DNA of 64,000 nucleotides from Lytechinus pictus (GCF_037042905.1 NC_087256.1:30209501-30273500), one strand, 5' to 3'; positions 10,996-23,710 are shown, numbered from the stretch's first letter. Program-made: numbers and translations. Notes: generated by a model from the letters alone, not told the origin.

Positions 10996-12149
10996 TCTGT
11001 GCATCTATTGAATATTATGAATCCATGTTATTTATTTACTTATTTATTTGTATACTCAGGGATAAACATTCCATTCTTGGAACTCACTCCTTAAAACTGT
11101 GGTGTCAGAAATGCACCACTGGTGTTCACAAAAGACTATTTCACCAGTGGTGAAATATGGGGTTAGTTGAGCACCCTGTGGTGCTATCATGACATATTTT
11201 GGTTTTATTGTTAACTCTGGTGTTGTGTTAAATCTTCAGGAAGTAAGTGCAACACCTGTGGTCCTCTTGGAACACTGACCGGTGTTCTTTCTTAACACCT
11301 TAGGTGTTGCATTGAGGGCTTGATGATAAATTGATATTTAGGATAATTTTAAAGTAGTATGATAAATTTCAAAGGACATTGAATTCTCCTCTTGAAGAAG
11401 AATTAATATAGCCCCCATCACAGCAATTGTGAACGAAATGCGTATTAAGGATCACATCAATGCCATAAAATACATCTCCAGTATTTGCTTGTTTTTGCAT
11501 TCCAACTATCAAAAGTTGATTGACTAGAATGAAATTTACTTATTTAGGGCTGAAGTACAAAGTGATATTGCATTCGAAATAGAAAAATATCACTTTCCAC
11601 CTTGTATTTTTATACATCATTTATACAGCAGTACTAAGAGGTTAATTTGAATAAATTGTTTCATTCTTACAGTATTAAATAGTATGCACTTTCATGTTTT
11701 TGCTTTTCAGTGGGAGAAGACATAAAAGTATTTCCTACTTGGTGGTAAAATATTTCGGCAGTCTGTATTAAGTTGTTTGCTTTAAGTTTTGCAAATCCAC
11801 ATTAGTATTTCTGTTAGATAAGTCTTAAAAAATTTTTTTTCAAGGTCCCCCAAATTCTGTAATTTATTCTCTTATTCATTGATTCTCTTAATTAGGAAAA
11901 ATTTCATTACTAATAAAGAAATTATTTTTTGAAGATTTTTTCCCCATATTTCATTTCTATGAAATAAATGCATCTGTATTCGACTGATTGATTAAGAGTC
12001 TTCCAATCAAATAAACATTAAACATTGTTTTTTTTCAGTGAAAAATTACTGAATTTTATTATAAATTAATCATTCAAGGGTTAGTGCAATTAGTGGTATA
12101 TACTACATTTCTTGTTTGTATTTATGTATTTCTTTAAGGGGGGATTAGG
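10996..12149 (+). other. 3' region of the UBAN gene with poly(A) signals
   Basis: Follows the stop directly. AATAAA occurs at 11912-11917, 11963-11968 and 12010-12015, so the transcript probably ends near 12.0 kb. The segment 11097-11320 is packed with short palindromes and is listed separately. Confidence 0.5.
11097..11320. repeat. Palindrome-rich block in the UBAN 3' region
   Basis: Contains GCACCACTGGTG-like, TTTCACCAGTGGTGAAA, GAGCACCCTGTGGTGCT and AACACCTTAGGTGTT motifs, each a local inverted repeat of the same GGTG/CACC core. It could be a decayed MITE or a structured 3' UTR segment. Confidence 0.6.
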
Positions 12150-14144
12150 TAATGTTGTAACCCGCACCCGTTGCGGTACGGGTTAACCTGCCGGTATGCC
12201 CCCGATCGCGGGTTGCGGGCCGGGCCGAGTTCATTCTCAAACCCGCAGACCGTCATGCGAAAAAAAAGGGAGAAGTAACGACGCATAATAAAAACATTAA
12301 CAATGAAAATTGAGTTAGGATCATGTGCTTCTTACGTGGCGGATTCTTTTAGAGACGTAGATATTTCCTTTTAAAAAAATGCTGGCGTATTTTTGTCTTG
12401 TGAACAGTGAACAGGACTGAGACAGTTCGACATAAATACATCGAGTTGCTCTTTCGAAGAAGGAGCGCGCGCCAGTGCAGCGCAGCACAGTCTAGTCAAA
12501 AGCAATCGCATAGGCCAATGAAACTCGATGTCGAGTTTCCCGTCCCATTTTTTCCAGCTCATAATGAGGATTTCATTATTCATTATTTTCCAGAAGATGA
12601 AAGTTTGACCTTTTGTAACCACTTTTATTCTGTGGAACTGTCTTGAAGCCAGGGAGCAAATCAATCATTTTTTTTCGGGGGTTCCATTTTCATTTATTTG
12701 GTAATATTTCAGGGTCTCCATTTCTACCGTTTTGGAGGCTACTTTTTTCATTTCGGGGGCTCGTTTCAAATGCTACGTTTTTTTATTTTGAGGAATCCCT
12801 GTTCACTTATTAAATTAATTATTACTTATTGTTTGATATTGCATGATTTTAAAGTTAATTTTTTCATGCTTAGAATCTTGGATGTGGGTGTGTTTGTGTG
12901 GGTGTGACTATGAGTTGAACTTGGATATAAATGAATTCAATATCTAATTTCTACTCCATCTAATTCCAGTACTTGGCCATGTAATAAAGGCCCACATACC
13001 CTAACTTTTCCTGATGTTCTTTGAAAACGCAGATCTCCACGAAAATTGCATTTCTCTATGGGGGAGTCTAAATTTGGTGAGAATGAACTCATTAATAACT
13101 TAAATATACATGACAATGAAGAAATCATCTAACTTTATTGGCAGTTTTGAATAATATTCCCGAAATATAAACTCTGTCTGAAACATAAAATCACCATCAT
13201 TGAGGCCTTTACAGAGCGAATTGTCCCCCAGAGCTCTGGCAGAGAGACAGAGCTCAGACTGGCTAGCTAGTACAAGCGCCAATGCGTACGTGCGTGAGCC
13301 TCCCGTCGGCCTTGTAAAACAGATTGAGTTTTGTTTGATGATTTTTTTGTCTGATATGCCGTATGACAACTCACCAATGCAAGGTTACTAGACTATGGGA
13401 TTTATTGGGGTAGCTCGACCAAACCTCGAGCGATGTTCGTGCAGGCTCCACTCCACTTCACTACCGCTACATCGGGTAGGTAGAGCGTAGTGATGTAGCA
13501 GAAGTGAAGTTGAGTGGAGCCTGCACGAACATCGCTCGAGGTGTGGTTGAGCATGCAGTGTCATTCCATTCACAAGAAAAAAACAAGAAAAGAATTACAG
13601 GTATTTACATGATATACAAGTAATTGTGACTGAAAAGCTTATATTAATGTTTTATATCAGTTCTGAATCTAGATCTTTGTCAAAATAGTAAAATAATGAA
13701 TTATTTTCAGAATTTGATTTTTAAACGCGGTCCAAATTTCATAACGCGGGCGGGCGACGGGAAACTGAACATCGAATTTGCTGGGCAGCCTGGGCTACAT
13801 GTAGCTAGCGCGCGCTGAGCTGCGGCTCCGATCCGAGGAGTTTCGATTACAAGATCAGAGCCGACCCGTTTCGGGTACAAAGTAACCCCAAAAAACATTT
13901 TCTCTCCGGAATAAAAGGCGAATTTGCAAATTGTAAGTAAATTCACTCTAGGCTAGGTTAGTAGTTGGCATATATTTTCGTGATTTGAGCCTGTATAGTG
14001 TGGGGATTGCAGAAATAATTTTCATTTTTCAAAGATAAATTTACTTGCGGGTTAAAACCCGACGGGTCAGCGGGTCCCGCTTGCAAATTATTGGATTATA
14101 CGGGACGGTAAGGTTTGGGTTTTCACTTGCGGGTTACAACATTA
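12150..14144. mobile_element. 2-kb hAT-type element with perfect TSD
   Basis: The 16-base terminus TAATGTTGTAACCCGC is matched perfectly inverted at the other end. The element is flanked by the exact 8-bp duplication GGATTAGG (12142-12149 and 14145-14152), the hAT signature. The ends carry many CGGGTT motifs. I see no recognisable transposase; the open frames inside are under 100 codons. It lies just beyond the UBAN poly(A) signals. Confidence 0.85.
13412..13553. repeat. Long hairpin inside the 2-kb hAT element
   Basis: Arms of about 60 bases, centred on CTCGAGCGATGTTCGTGCAG and its complement, pair with few mismatches around a loop of about 15 bases. It is either a nested MITE or a structural part of the element. 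Confidence 0.8.
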
Positions 14145-14152
14145 GGATTAGG

Positions 14153-16336
14153 GAGTGATGATGGCTTTAATCAAACATACAATAATGATGTTTGGGAATT
14201 GGTGGGCATTTTAATTACATTGCAATATGAATGTGGAAATTTAGGTTTATTGTAATTTCTTGACATCAGTTTCTACATCTATTCAAGAGAATTCAGACTG
14301 TGATACCTGGACTGTCATTGTTTATTTCTTTATGTATTTTCGGAATATGATACAAGAACATGTACTTGTAAATGTAACTTCATGTTGTTTTCAAACACTT
14401 TTTATGTAGTTGAAACTTGAAAGTTGAAATACACAGTATTTGGTACATATTTTGCGTATGAATGTTACTTTGTTTTCATGTTTACTGGTTGAACATTTTT
14501 TACCGATTAATCTTTCTTACTATGTGGTGCTTCAATACAGGCAAACTTCTCTAAGTATCAGTGGGCCTGGATTATTATATTAAAGTTCGACCAAATTGGT
14601 TTGATAAAAAAACCCAGTTCACTGTGTGGACCTGAATTCGTATAGTACATTTGTACTTTTGTTGTGGTAGGAATTGTTGAAAAAGTGCAAGGCACTTAAA
14701 GTTCTTTTTCTCCTATGGAGATTTTGTTTATCAGTGGCAAATGGATTATACTTTTTTTTTTTAAATATGAAAAACACAGGATTTAATAAAAATGTAAAAA
14801 ACACAAAATATTATTGGATGGTTGTGTGTCTTGTATTAATTTGTGTGTTTTATGTGTGTTGGAAATAGGGGGGGGGGGTGCAAGAAACTTGTTTGGATTT
14901 GGGATTAAGATATCACTTTAAAATGATGACAAAATAAATATATTCTGTTAAAAAAGCAGATCACAAAACAACAGCAATTATACAATCAAGTAAGAATTAT
15001 GAATGCTTTTGTGACATAAGAAGACTTCAACTTCTATTCTTCATGTGGTCAGAACAGAAAAAAAACTCTTCTGTTCCCGATGAGAACGGTTTATCATGAA
15101 GACCTTATGGGGTCTGTATGATAAGACTACACAATCTATGATTCATGTTGACTCCGTTCGTCCCCACGCTGCGATCGACAGAGCGTGGTGCGCGTGCCGA
15201 CGCCAACGCACTATGCCGTAGTTTCTATTTTTAGAGTGTTTCGAGCGAGAGTCGGGGATTTCAACCCATTGGGAAGTCCCTACGATTTGAATGGGGTTTT
15301 CCAAAGACCGCGTTATATTAGCGGGGGTCACATGTTAATAAGAATGGAGGAGATTAGATTAACTTGACAAACATGTCATTGCGCAATATTCTGCTAAATC
15401 TCCATCCCCCACCAAAACGAAAATTACACAACATACAAATGAAAAAGGACCTACATAATTATTCATGTATAGGCCTATATAAAAGAAAAGAAAGCGGGGG
15501 GGGGGGGGTGATTAGAATAAAAACAACTGAAGACTATGTTTCAAGAATATCTTTGAAAACACGGATTGTTTTATGAAGCCCCTCACACACTCCCTCCACT
15601 TCAAGTTGTGTGGGCCTATATAATGTAAAATATATTTTTACGAAAGTTATGCCTTCAGCTACCCCATCTCTGTAACTGTGACCCTCAGCCCCCTCCCCTC
15701 ACCACTCTCTTGCCTTCCTTTCCCATGAATACAAAAATAACATTGATGATTGCTCCATGCACCGGTTTCCGATGTTTCAGTCATGTATAAATAATGTTCC
15801 AAGTTGGTTTTATGAGTGGACGGGTTTCCTTCCTTTTCCACTCTCTCTTGACTTAATCATAATTATTTAATATGATAATGATCATGTGACATCAAGCTTA
15901 TTTAAAGCCTCTTGGCAACCAAATTATCTATTTTTAATCTATGGTAACATCAGTCGTTTGGCCAATATACTCAGCGTTGTCCTTGAAAATTCACTTTCGT
16001 TTCCAATTTCTCATCATTAGTTCATCCATCTTAAAAGGAAAAGGAATAAGAAATATGGTTTTCTCGTTTCTACTACCCAGTAAAAATTTCTATTCTGTTT
16101 AAAGTCCAAATCCACTTCCACAACAAAATGACGCGAATGAATAAAGAATAACTTGAAATCAAATGAGAAATAAGATTTTTTAAAGTTCAGCTTAATTCAA
16201 ACACGGGGGCTGCGGAACAGCATAGGGGGGCTGAAGCGGCTTGAGTCCATACTTAAAAAAAAAATTACAAAAACGTAAAACTTACCATCTGATTGTGATT
16301 GGCTCAGCCCCCCCACACTTTCACGATTGGTGGTGA
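14153..16336. other. Spacer, no gene seen
   Basis: AT-rich, with G runs near 14869-14878 and 15497-15508. The GC-richer patch 15150-15330 shows no splice-bounded coding frame. Fragments near 16204-16315 resemble decayed repeat ends. Confidence 0.5.
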
Positions 16337-16546
16337 TTTGGTGGTGATTGTTTTACCTGATTGCTAAGAAAGCATGAATGCTTGTTAGTAAGCAACCAGA
16401 GGACCGACGGCTTAAGGTCCTCGCGGAAGGACCTGGTACTGAGGATTAATGCCTTACCAAAGGGCACTAGCGCACCAAGTGGGAATCGAACCCGGGTCAC
16501 CGGAATACGAATCCCCCGCTCTACCGACTGAGCTATCGCGCCCCTG
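16337..16546 (-). mobile_element. tRNA-derived SINE (minus strand)
   Basis: On the minus strand, GGGCGCGATAGCTCAGTCGG carries a pol III A box and GGTTCGATTCC a B box at tRNA spacing. The acceptor stem does not close and about 130 bases of non-tRNA body follow, so this is a SINE and not a working tRNA gene. Confidence 0.7.
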
Positions 16547-17189
16547 AAACAGTATAGTATAATCGATGGTATGCAGGGGAAAGTGCCCATATAAAGGTTT
16601 AAAGTAGTGAAAAGAAAGAAAGCAGATAATAAAATCGATTTTAAGCTTGATCTCACTTTTTTTATCATTGCTTTATTTATTTATTTATTTAAAACGGTTT
16701 ATTTCAACAAGGGTATCTATATAGCGGCTGAAAAGCCAAATTGCATTACACTTTACAATCATTTACATAAGAATACAATCAACATCAAATAAAAAAAGCT
16801 CAATTTACACAAATTCTACATCATAAGAAATATCAAAACACATAGAAAGGTTGTTTATCGTGTTGGGGGCGCTTGTATTAAATTTCTTCTTGTCATTTAT
16901 TACATCTTGTTAATATTTCATTTTGTAATTGTTGAAACGCATCAGTATATCAATTTCCAGTATCTTTGAAGATTAGTGTGTAATTTGTATAATTATATGA
17001 GATATGGATTTATTGTAGGCCTATACTTTATAATCGTGTTTCAAATAATTTGTAAAAACTTGTTAATGGAATGTGAATGTGTATTTTGATTTGAGAGAAT
17101 ACAATAAAAACATACTTAAAACAAAAAAAAATCTCAGTCATGTGACATCACATTCATGTCTTCTCGCCCCCTTCATGATTGAATTACTG
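16547..17189. other. Spacer, no gene seen
   Basis: AT-rich with short TTTA repeats near 16671-16690; nothing recognised. Confidence 0.5.
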
Positions 17190-17346
17190 GGTCCCGTAAC
17201 ACAAAGGTTAGCGATCCATCGATCAATAAATTGGCCTATCAAGATCATCGTTGCATGCGCATTTTGCTCAATAGACTGACTAGGAACCAATCAGAATTGT
17301 TCTTTCAAATTAGCGATTAATCGCTAACCTTTGTGTTACGGTTCCG
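17190..17346. mobile_element. MITE with CCGTAACACAAAGG termini
   Basis: CCGTAACACAAAGGTTAGCG at the left is matched inverted by CGCTAACCTTTGTGTTACGG at the right of a 157-bp unit; no coding capacity. Confidence 0.8.
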
Positions 17347-19091
17347 GATGACATCGAACACTTCTATTTCACTGAAATGCGAAATATAAATATTTTTCCC
17401 CAATGAATTGTTTGACTCATCACTATTTGACCTTACGATTCAATCAAGATTTCTTTATCCTCAGATCTAAAAAATATATATTTATCGAAATATTTCGAAA
17501 TATTTCATCATAAAAAAGTGAGTGAGTGTACCTTTACGCAATCAACTCTTTTATTTCATTCTACATGTACAAAAATGAATTTTTAGAGCTAATATAAATG
17601 CCTGCAAAATTGTCTTATTTTCACCGATGAAATTTAGTTATGATTGCTTTCTCTTTTTAATCATATCAACTATTGACCTTCCAAATATAGGTTTTTTTGT
17701 CTTACATCGTCAAACAATGCAAACGGTTGAAAGCCCCCCCCCCCCTCCAAAAAAAGAAAGAAGGAAGGAAAAATAATCGATATATTTTCGTTTCTGTTTT
17801 TTCATAAAAAAATGAAAGTCTGTCAGTATCAATGTCTCATACATGCTGTACAAATTAGCTCGGGCGGAGCAGCGGTATATTTGAAAATGATCTTTCCTTT
17901 TTTTTTTAATAGCAGAATCCTCTTTTTTTTAGCAGAATGTTTTGGATCTGCAGTTTTGATTTTTTGCTCGTAAAATAGCCTTAATAAGGACATAGTCCTT
18001 TATTTCGATATGCAGAGTAAAATCGCATGAATGAACAGAACGCTATAGAACACAAATTTTTTTATACATTATTTTGTTGCACTGTTAAAATATTATGCAA
18101 TAAGTTAGATTTTTTTTAAAAGTAAGAATGCGTGCGGGTGCTCCCATTTTCATTTCTTAGCTCTCTTGATAGAGGCTCATTCCCCATTTTCGGATTTAGT
18201 GATATCATGGTTATAAAGTGATATACAGAGCATGGCGGACGTGTGAGATATACCGGGCAGGAAGCAATTGGCCCATCGAGATTCGTCCACCCAATTACTG
18301 CACCACAAAAAAAGAAACTAAGCATAAAAATGGCAAACACCCACTCAAACACGAGGTAAAAATATATAAAAACACCCTGAAAAAGACCAACCAGGAGCAT
18401 ATAGGGACGTTGCGGGCAGGCAAGAGGGCAAGGGCAGTAGATATAACATGTACAATTTAAATTATTCGTTGGAAGTATTTAACACGGTAAGAAAATTTCT
18501 ATCTTTGTATCATAGTTCTTTCTCTGTAAGAGATTAAGATATAAAATTTTTAAGCGATAACAGTATGACGTAAATATAACATTTAATGTAAATGTATAGG
18601 CCTATAATACAATTCATTTCCATGTAGTTTTTGGATATAGCTTAATATTACATATACAAGCACATGCACCTTATGCACCTTATACCAAAAATAATGGGGT
18701 CGGGGGTCGGGATGGTTATTACCCCCGATCCGGGACTTATATACACAAGATTTTGCAAGGCAGTCGTATAGTCATTATTTTGGGAAATTACCTTTTGCGT
18801 CATGGAATGGGGACGCTTTTACGAAACAATCGTTCCCACAATGGTCTCCTCCTCAAACAAGTAGTTCTATTATATACCCATGCATAATGGTCTAACCACT
18901 CATTGATTATGTTTGTGCCTTGTGGGTGCACGCAAACAGACGCCGATTTCCGTGTATTATTGTAGATTTCACGAAAAACACATTATCATTGTCCTTTGTT
19001 ACCCTGAAACCCCGGCACCAATTTCTATTGAGAAATCTGGACCGTGGGGGCGAGGGATTTTTTTTTTGAATTTCAGTAGGATTGCATTTTT
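17347..19091. other. Spacer, no gene seen
   Basis: AT-rich; C and A runs near 17735-17760. Open frames at 18116-18460 and 18913-19170 have no family resemblance or splice support. Confidence 0.5.
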
Positions 19092-19380
19092 GTCTCGCCC
19101 ACCAAAGGTGAAGGCGAGACTAAAAAGTAAAGGGATCCAAAATAATGTCGTCCGTCAATTACGTAATTGAAGAAATGTTCTATTACAATTATTTTTCGAT
19201 TAAAGTCCTTTTTTTTTCAATTACAATAACCGAATACTTTCATTTTGTCAATTACAATTTCAATAACTCAAGTTCTAGAAAAGTCATCAATTAAACAAAT
19301 TTTTATTCTGTATAGTACCACTTATTTCAGCATAATTCTAAATTATAGAGAAACTGACACGTGTGCAAGACTCTTATGAC

Positions 19381-20757
19381 CAGTGGCGTAGCTAGGATTT
19401 TTTTCCTGGGGGGCACTGGAGGGTCCTTGCTTTTTCAGGGGGGGGGGCACCATTTTTTCCGTTGTGTGTGTATGTGTCACAAGGGCGGATCCGACTTTCG
19501 CCAATAGGGGACGGGGCCCGAAATTATCTTCACCTATATTTACCCCGATCAGTCACTTCTAAGTTTTATTCTTATAAAACAACATAAACATGAAATAATC
19601 TCATAAGCCTCATAAAAAGTGCGAGCGCGAAGCGCGAGCGATTTTTTGTTTGGTTACTTTCATGTATTTTGTCCTAAAAATTTAATATTCAGGGCAATGT
19701 TATGTGTGATCCTGAACAAGATTCGTATGTAACTAGATGGTTACTGCGAACGCCAAGCGCGAGCAGAAACTTTTATTAACTGTTCTAGCATTATCGAAAA
19801 GGGACATGTTAAGGACTGCTTACAGTTACCCACGAATACAGTATATATTTCAATAATGCGAGCGCGAAGCGCGAGTATTTTTTTTGACATTCCGACCTAA
19901 AAAATTGTCATTCTAAGCACATTTTGTATTGATAAATGGGATAGGTATGTAACTAAACAATTGATGCGAGCGCGGAGCGCGAGAGGAAGAAAATTGAGAT
20001 TTTAGACCTAAAAGCGGGACACTCTATTCATATTTTGTAAATCATAAATAGGATATAGTTAATTGGGTATCATTAATAATGCGATCGTGAAGCGTGAGCA
20101 GACAATTATTGATATTCTGATGTGAAACTGGATAATTTAAGTACATTTAATATAAAGAACATGCAGGCTATCGCGCATGTTTTAGATTTAGACCTAGAAT
20201 CTGGGCAGTCTGAATACATTTGTTTAATGGAACATTATGGAATACACGTAGACAATAGGAACTTTGCAAATCAAACAATTTGACCACGCAGCGTGAGCTT
20301 AAAAATGCTGATATGTAGACTATAAAAGGGACATTTTACAGCTAGAGCACGTAAATTTGTTAATGAAAAAAATTTGATGAAAGCTCGATGTCCGAGCTAA
20401 AATATATTTTGTATATTGACTTCAAAAATTGTTCCATATCAGCCTATTGAGCAAGATATGAATCTCATCGAACAGGCAATTCTGGCGCGAAGCGCAAGAA
20501 AAAGTTTTATATAGTAACATGAAAGATTTGTTTTTTTTGCAAGTCTTCCCTTCACATTATTTCATTCACTCGTCTTCCTCCTCTTATTTTCCTCTTCTTT
20601 TTTTCTTCTGTCTTTCTTCTTTTCCTTTTTTCTTTTCTTTTTTCTCCCTTTTTTTTGCTCTGCCAATTTTTTTCAGGGGAGCACCTGGGGGGGGGGGGGG
20701 GCACACCAAATCTCAGGGGGGGCACGTGCCCCCAGGCCCCCCGTAGCTACGCCACTG
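19381..20757. mobile_element. hAT-type element with CGCGAAGCGCG repeats
   Basis: Starts CAGTGGCGTAGCTAGG and ends with the inverted GTAGCTACGCCACTG. It is flanked by the exact 8-bp duplication CTTATGAC (19373-19380, 20758-20765). The interior holds several spaced copies of a GCGAGCGCGAAGCGCGAGC-like palindrome and G runs. No transposase is seen. Confidence 0.9.
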
Positions 20758-20841
20758 CTTATGACACTTAACTCTGCAATAGTAAGTCATTTTTTTCACC
20801 CAAACTTGGGTTGTATAGAGGTACTTAGGACACCTGCGTGT

Positions 20842-21059
20842 CACTGGCGGATCGGGGGGGGAGGGGGGCACAGCCAGCCCGTGCCCATTTTTTAGAGGCA
20901 TAATTAATTGTAATGTAAAAATGCTGTTAAAACAGAAGTGTGCCCCCTTTCGTGGACGAAATCCCCCCAATTTTTGGTTGAAACACTTTTTTTGTTTTGC
21001 TTGTCAAATTTTTCCTAGGGAAAATGTGCCCCCCTCGAAAAATCCTGGATCCGCCCCTG
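20842..21059. mobile_element. hAT-type MITE, relative of 5790-5973
   Basis: CACTGGCGGATC start and GGATCCGCCCCTG end. The flanks CTGCGTGT and CTGCATGC agree at 6 of 8 bases, suggesting an older insertion. The body shares the cacagcc...cgtgccc and gtgccccc blocks with the 5.8-kb copy. Confidence 0.7.
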
Positions 21060-21236
21060 CTGCATGCTGCAGTCTGAGGTCACATGGTAACATGGTAAAG
21101 ACGAATGTCATTCTATCCCAGTTATTTCACAATGAACTTTTGATAAATACCATTCTGTCAGTGCGTGCCCTCGCAAATCGCGATATTTCTGGTTATTTTC
21201 ACAAGTGGGCGAGACACAATCAGTGGCTTAACAGGC

Positions 21237-21445
21237 GGGAGGGGGGGGGGGGCAAGCAGCCCCCCTGGCGGAAAATAAAAAAACCCGGAAAAATAGAAAA
21301 AGGGAGAAAGATAGAAAGGGAAAGGGAAAGAAAGATAGAAAAAGAGGAAAGGGGAAAAAGGGAAAGGGAAAAATGAAAAGAAATGGAAACAAAGAACATA
21401 AATAGGAAAAAATGGAAGGAAAGCGGGAAAAGGAAGGAAAGAAGA
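21237..21445 (+). repeat. Purine-rich GGGAAA/GAAA tract
   Basis: Begins with a G run and continues as interrupted AGAAAG/GGGAAA repeats, giving spurious Lys/Arg/Glu frames. No gene. Confidence 0.75.
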
Positions 21446-21728
21446 ACATGTGAGAATGTACAAAATATCCTGAAATACTAATATACATAAGCATGATTAA
21501 CAAGAGAGGGATATAAAATCAAAAGATATGACTCAATGGCATGGGCGAGTATGGCGGGAAAATGGGAGAAAGGGGCAAACAGAAACGGGAAATGAAGGTA
21601 GACTCAAAAGCTAAATTGGAAAATCAGAATGAAGAAAAGGGACAAGAAAAAAAAAAGAAAACGTAATAACACGACCGGGCTGCCGAGGAATGAAAAATAT
21701 AAAGAACGGGAAGAAAGGTGGATGGCGT

Positions 21729-22672
21729 TTAAGGACGTTCCACAGTTATGTTTGTGCGCATTATGATCTGCGCATAGTTTACACTCTGCGCGCTGACGTC
21801 ACAATGGACGAACATGTGATTAATTAGCTGCGGGTATGAGCTGATTTTTCTCATCTTCTGAACTTTAACTGCAGATCCGATGCGTTATTTCATGAAACAA
21901 AAAAATTGAATTATTCCACGGACCATTAAAAAAAAAATTATCTACAATTTCAAAATACTTTACTCTGCAGTGCTGCCAAGAATCACGAATATTACCCCGA
22001 GTTTGGATAAATGGTAGAGTGGTTTTGATTTTTTCTTCACATAGATACAAAGCATTCGGCGCATTTTGGGTGTTTTAAAAAGCACATTTGCTCTGATAAA
22101 AATGCTGATAGTTTAAAAACAAGCACATGAACCCCTATTTTTTAATGTTTGTACTTCTTAGGTATACCTTCTTCTACAACTCTGCAAATTTTGGTGAAAA
22201 TGACATGGATTTTGAATAAAGTGCAGCATTTATCGTACGTTTGTAGTTTGTTACTGAAATTTTACATTTTTAAGATTGGGATTTTGTTATCTTTTACGCC
22301 ATTTTTAAGAACTGACTGTGCTGTTAAACTTAAAATTGGAAACAAATAGCACTATAAATAGATTCTCCATTCTAACGATACAATTATTAACTCTCTTGCG
22401 AAATTTTATGACTTTTTCATGTATTTTGACTGAGTAATAGAGGTTCAAACTCATTGTAGTAATCTTAGGCGGTCTAAAAACGCCAAATTCTTTTGAATGC
22501 GCAATTCTTAAGAACATCAATTTGGGTGAACTTTGAAGCTCTATAGCAAAAAATCAAGCACATGGACCTATGTTAATTTTTGCATATTTCGAATATTAAG
22601 GTTCTAAAGTATCTATGTGCAAAGTTTGGTGAAAATGACATGGATTTCACTTTAACTGTGGAACGTCCTTAA
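21729..22672. mobile_element. TTAA-ended TIR element (0.94 kb)
   Basis: TTAAGGACGTTCCACAGTTA at the left is the perfect inverse of the right end. The terminal TTAA fits a piggyBac-type target or symmetrical ends. Inside, TTGGTGAAAATGACATGGAT occurs twice (about 22191 and 22625). No transposase frame. Confidence 0.8.
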
Positions 22673-22930
22673 GAGCTTGCTAAATTTTATGCAATAATGG
22701 TCGCAATCAGGAAAAAAAATCCTAGCTTAGCCAAGGGCTATTCCCCTATATTATGTCCTAACCAAAGTAAAACTTCACGCTGGCCCCCTTAAAAGCCTCT
22801 TAATGTTTACTTTGACTAAATTTCCAAAGCTACTATCACATAAGTAGAATTTAATTTCAAAATCATTTTAAAAACAGTGGCCATCTGAAATGTTTAAAAA
22901 TATCACAAGGTTGTGGGGGCAGCCCAACAC

Positions 22931-23710
22931 CAGTGGCGGCGCCAAGGGAGGAGGCACGGGGGGGGGGGGATTTGCCCCAAGTGAGTTGGCCCCACACCCG
23001 AAATTTTGAGAAAAAAAAATGTATAGTAAATGTTGTCATAAGCATCCTACTAAAGCTGCAAAGTGCTCCAAAACAGCTTTTTCGTTCTTTAACTTTTGAA
23101 AATTTTCTCATCCATTTACTGTTAGCTCCCAACAATTTTTGTCACTGACATCAATATTTTAGGTCATTATACATGAATAAAATTCAAAATGTCGCTCGCG
23201 CTACGCGCTCGCAGTAACTGTTAACTGAAATAAGTAAATTATCTGATCACATGGGGCTTAAAAATCCATTGTTAAAGTCAATATGCTTCTCGCGATGAAA
23301 GTTTTCATTATTCGTTTTAGCGAGATACACATCCTGCGTATTCATAATTTCCATTGAATATTCAGCTCGCGCTACGTGCTCGCATCAATATTGTTTAATT
23401 AGATACCGATCCAGTTCATGATTACAAAATGTGCTTAGAACGTCCAGTTATCATCTCAGAATATCAATAATTTTAAGATAGCGCTTCGCACTCGCATTAT
23501 TTCTTTGGTGAAATATCATCTTCATGACCCAATGTAAACAGCTTGTCCTTAACAGATCCATTTACAAGTCAGTAGGGTCTACATTTAAAAAATAGCTCGC
23601 ACTTCGTGCTCTATTTTAAGAAATATGCAAAATATTTGTATGTTGCCCCCCCCAAAAAAAAAATTGTTCTTTTGCCTCCTCCGAGGTTAAAAATCCTGGT
23701 GCCGCCATTG
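22931..23710. mobile_element. hAT-type element with GCGCTACGCGC repeats
   Basis: CAGTGGCGGCGCCAAGG and CCTGGTGCCGCCATTG are inverted ends of a 780-bp unit. The interior repeats GCTCGCGCTACGCGCTCGC-like palindromes, the reverse-complement style of the motif in the 19.4-kb element. The target duplication is not clear (5 of 8), so it is probably older. Confidence 0.65.

Larger units (their letters stand above)
19092..21215. mobile_element. Outer TIR element split by two hAT insertions
   Basis: GTCTCGCCCAC at 19092-19102 is matched inverted by GTGGGCGAGAC at 21205-21215. Removing the two inner hAT units with one duplication each leaves about 510 bp, a plausible MITE length. A small hairpin (GTCTCGCC ... 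GGCGAGAC) sits at the left end. The termini resemble those of the 0.95-kb DR1 elements (GTCTCACCTGCAT). Confidence 0.6.

Noticed and set aside
12371-12664. Transposase fragment in the 2-kb hAT element
   Set aside because: The 97-codon frame shows no hAT motif that I can recognise.
16480-16546. tRNA gene on the minus strand
   Set aside because: A and B boxes are present, but the acceptor stem does not pair and a SINE body follows.
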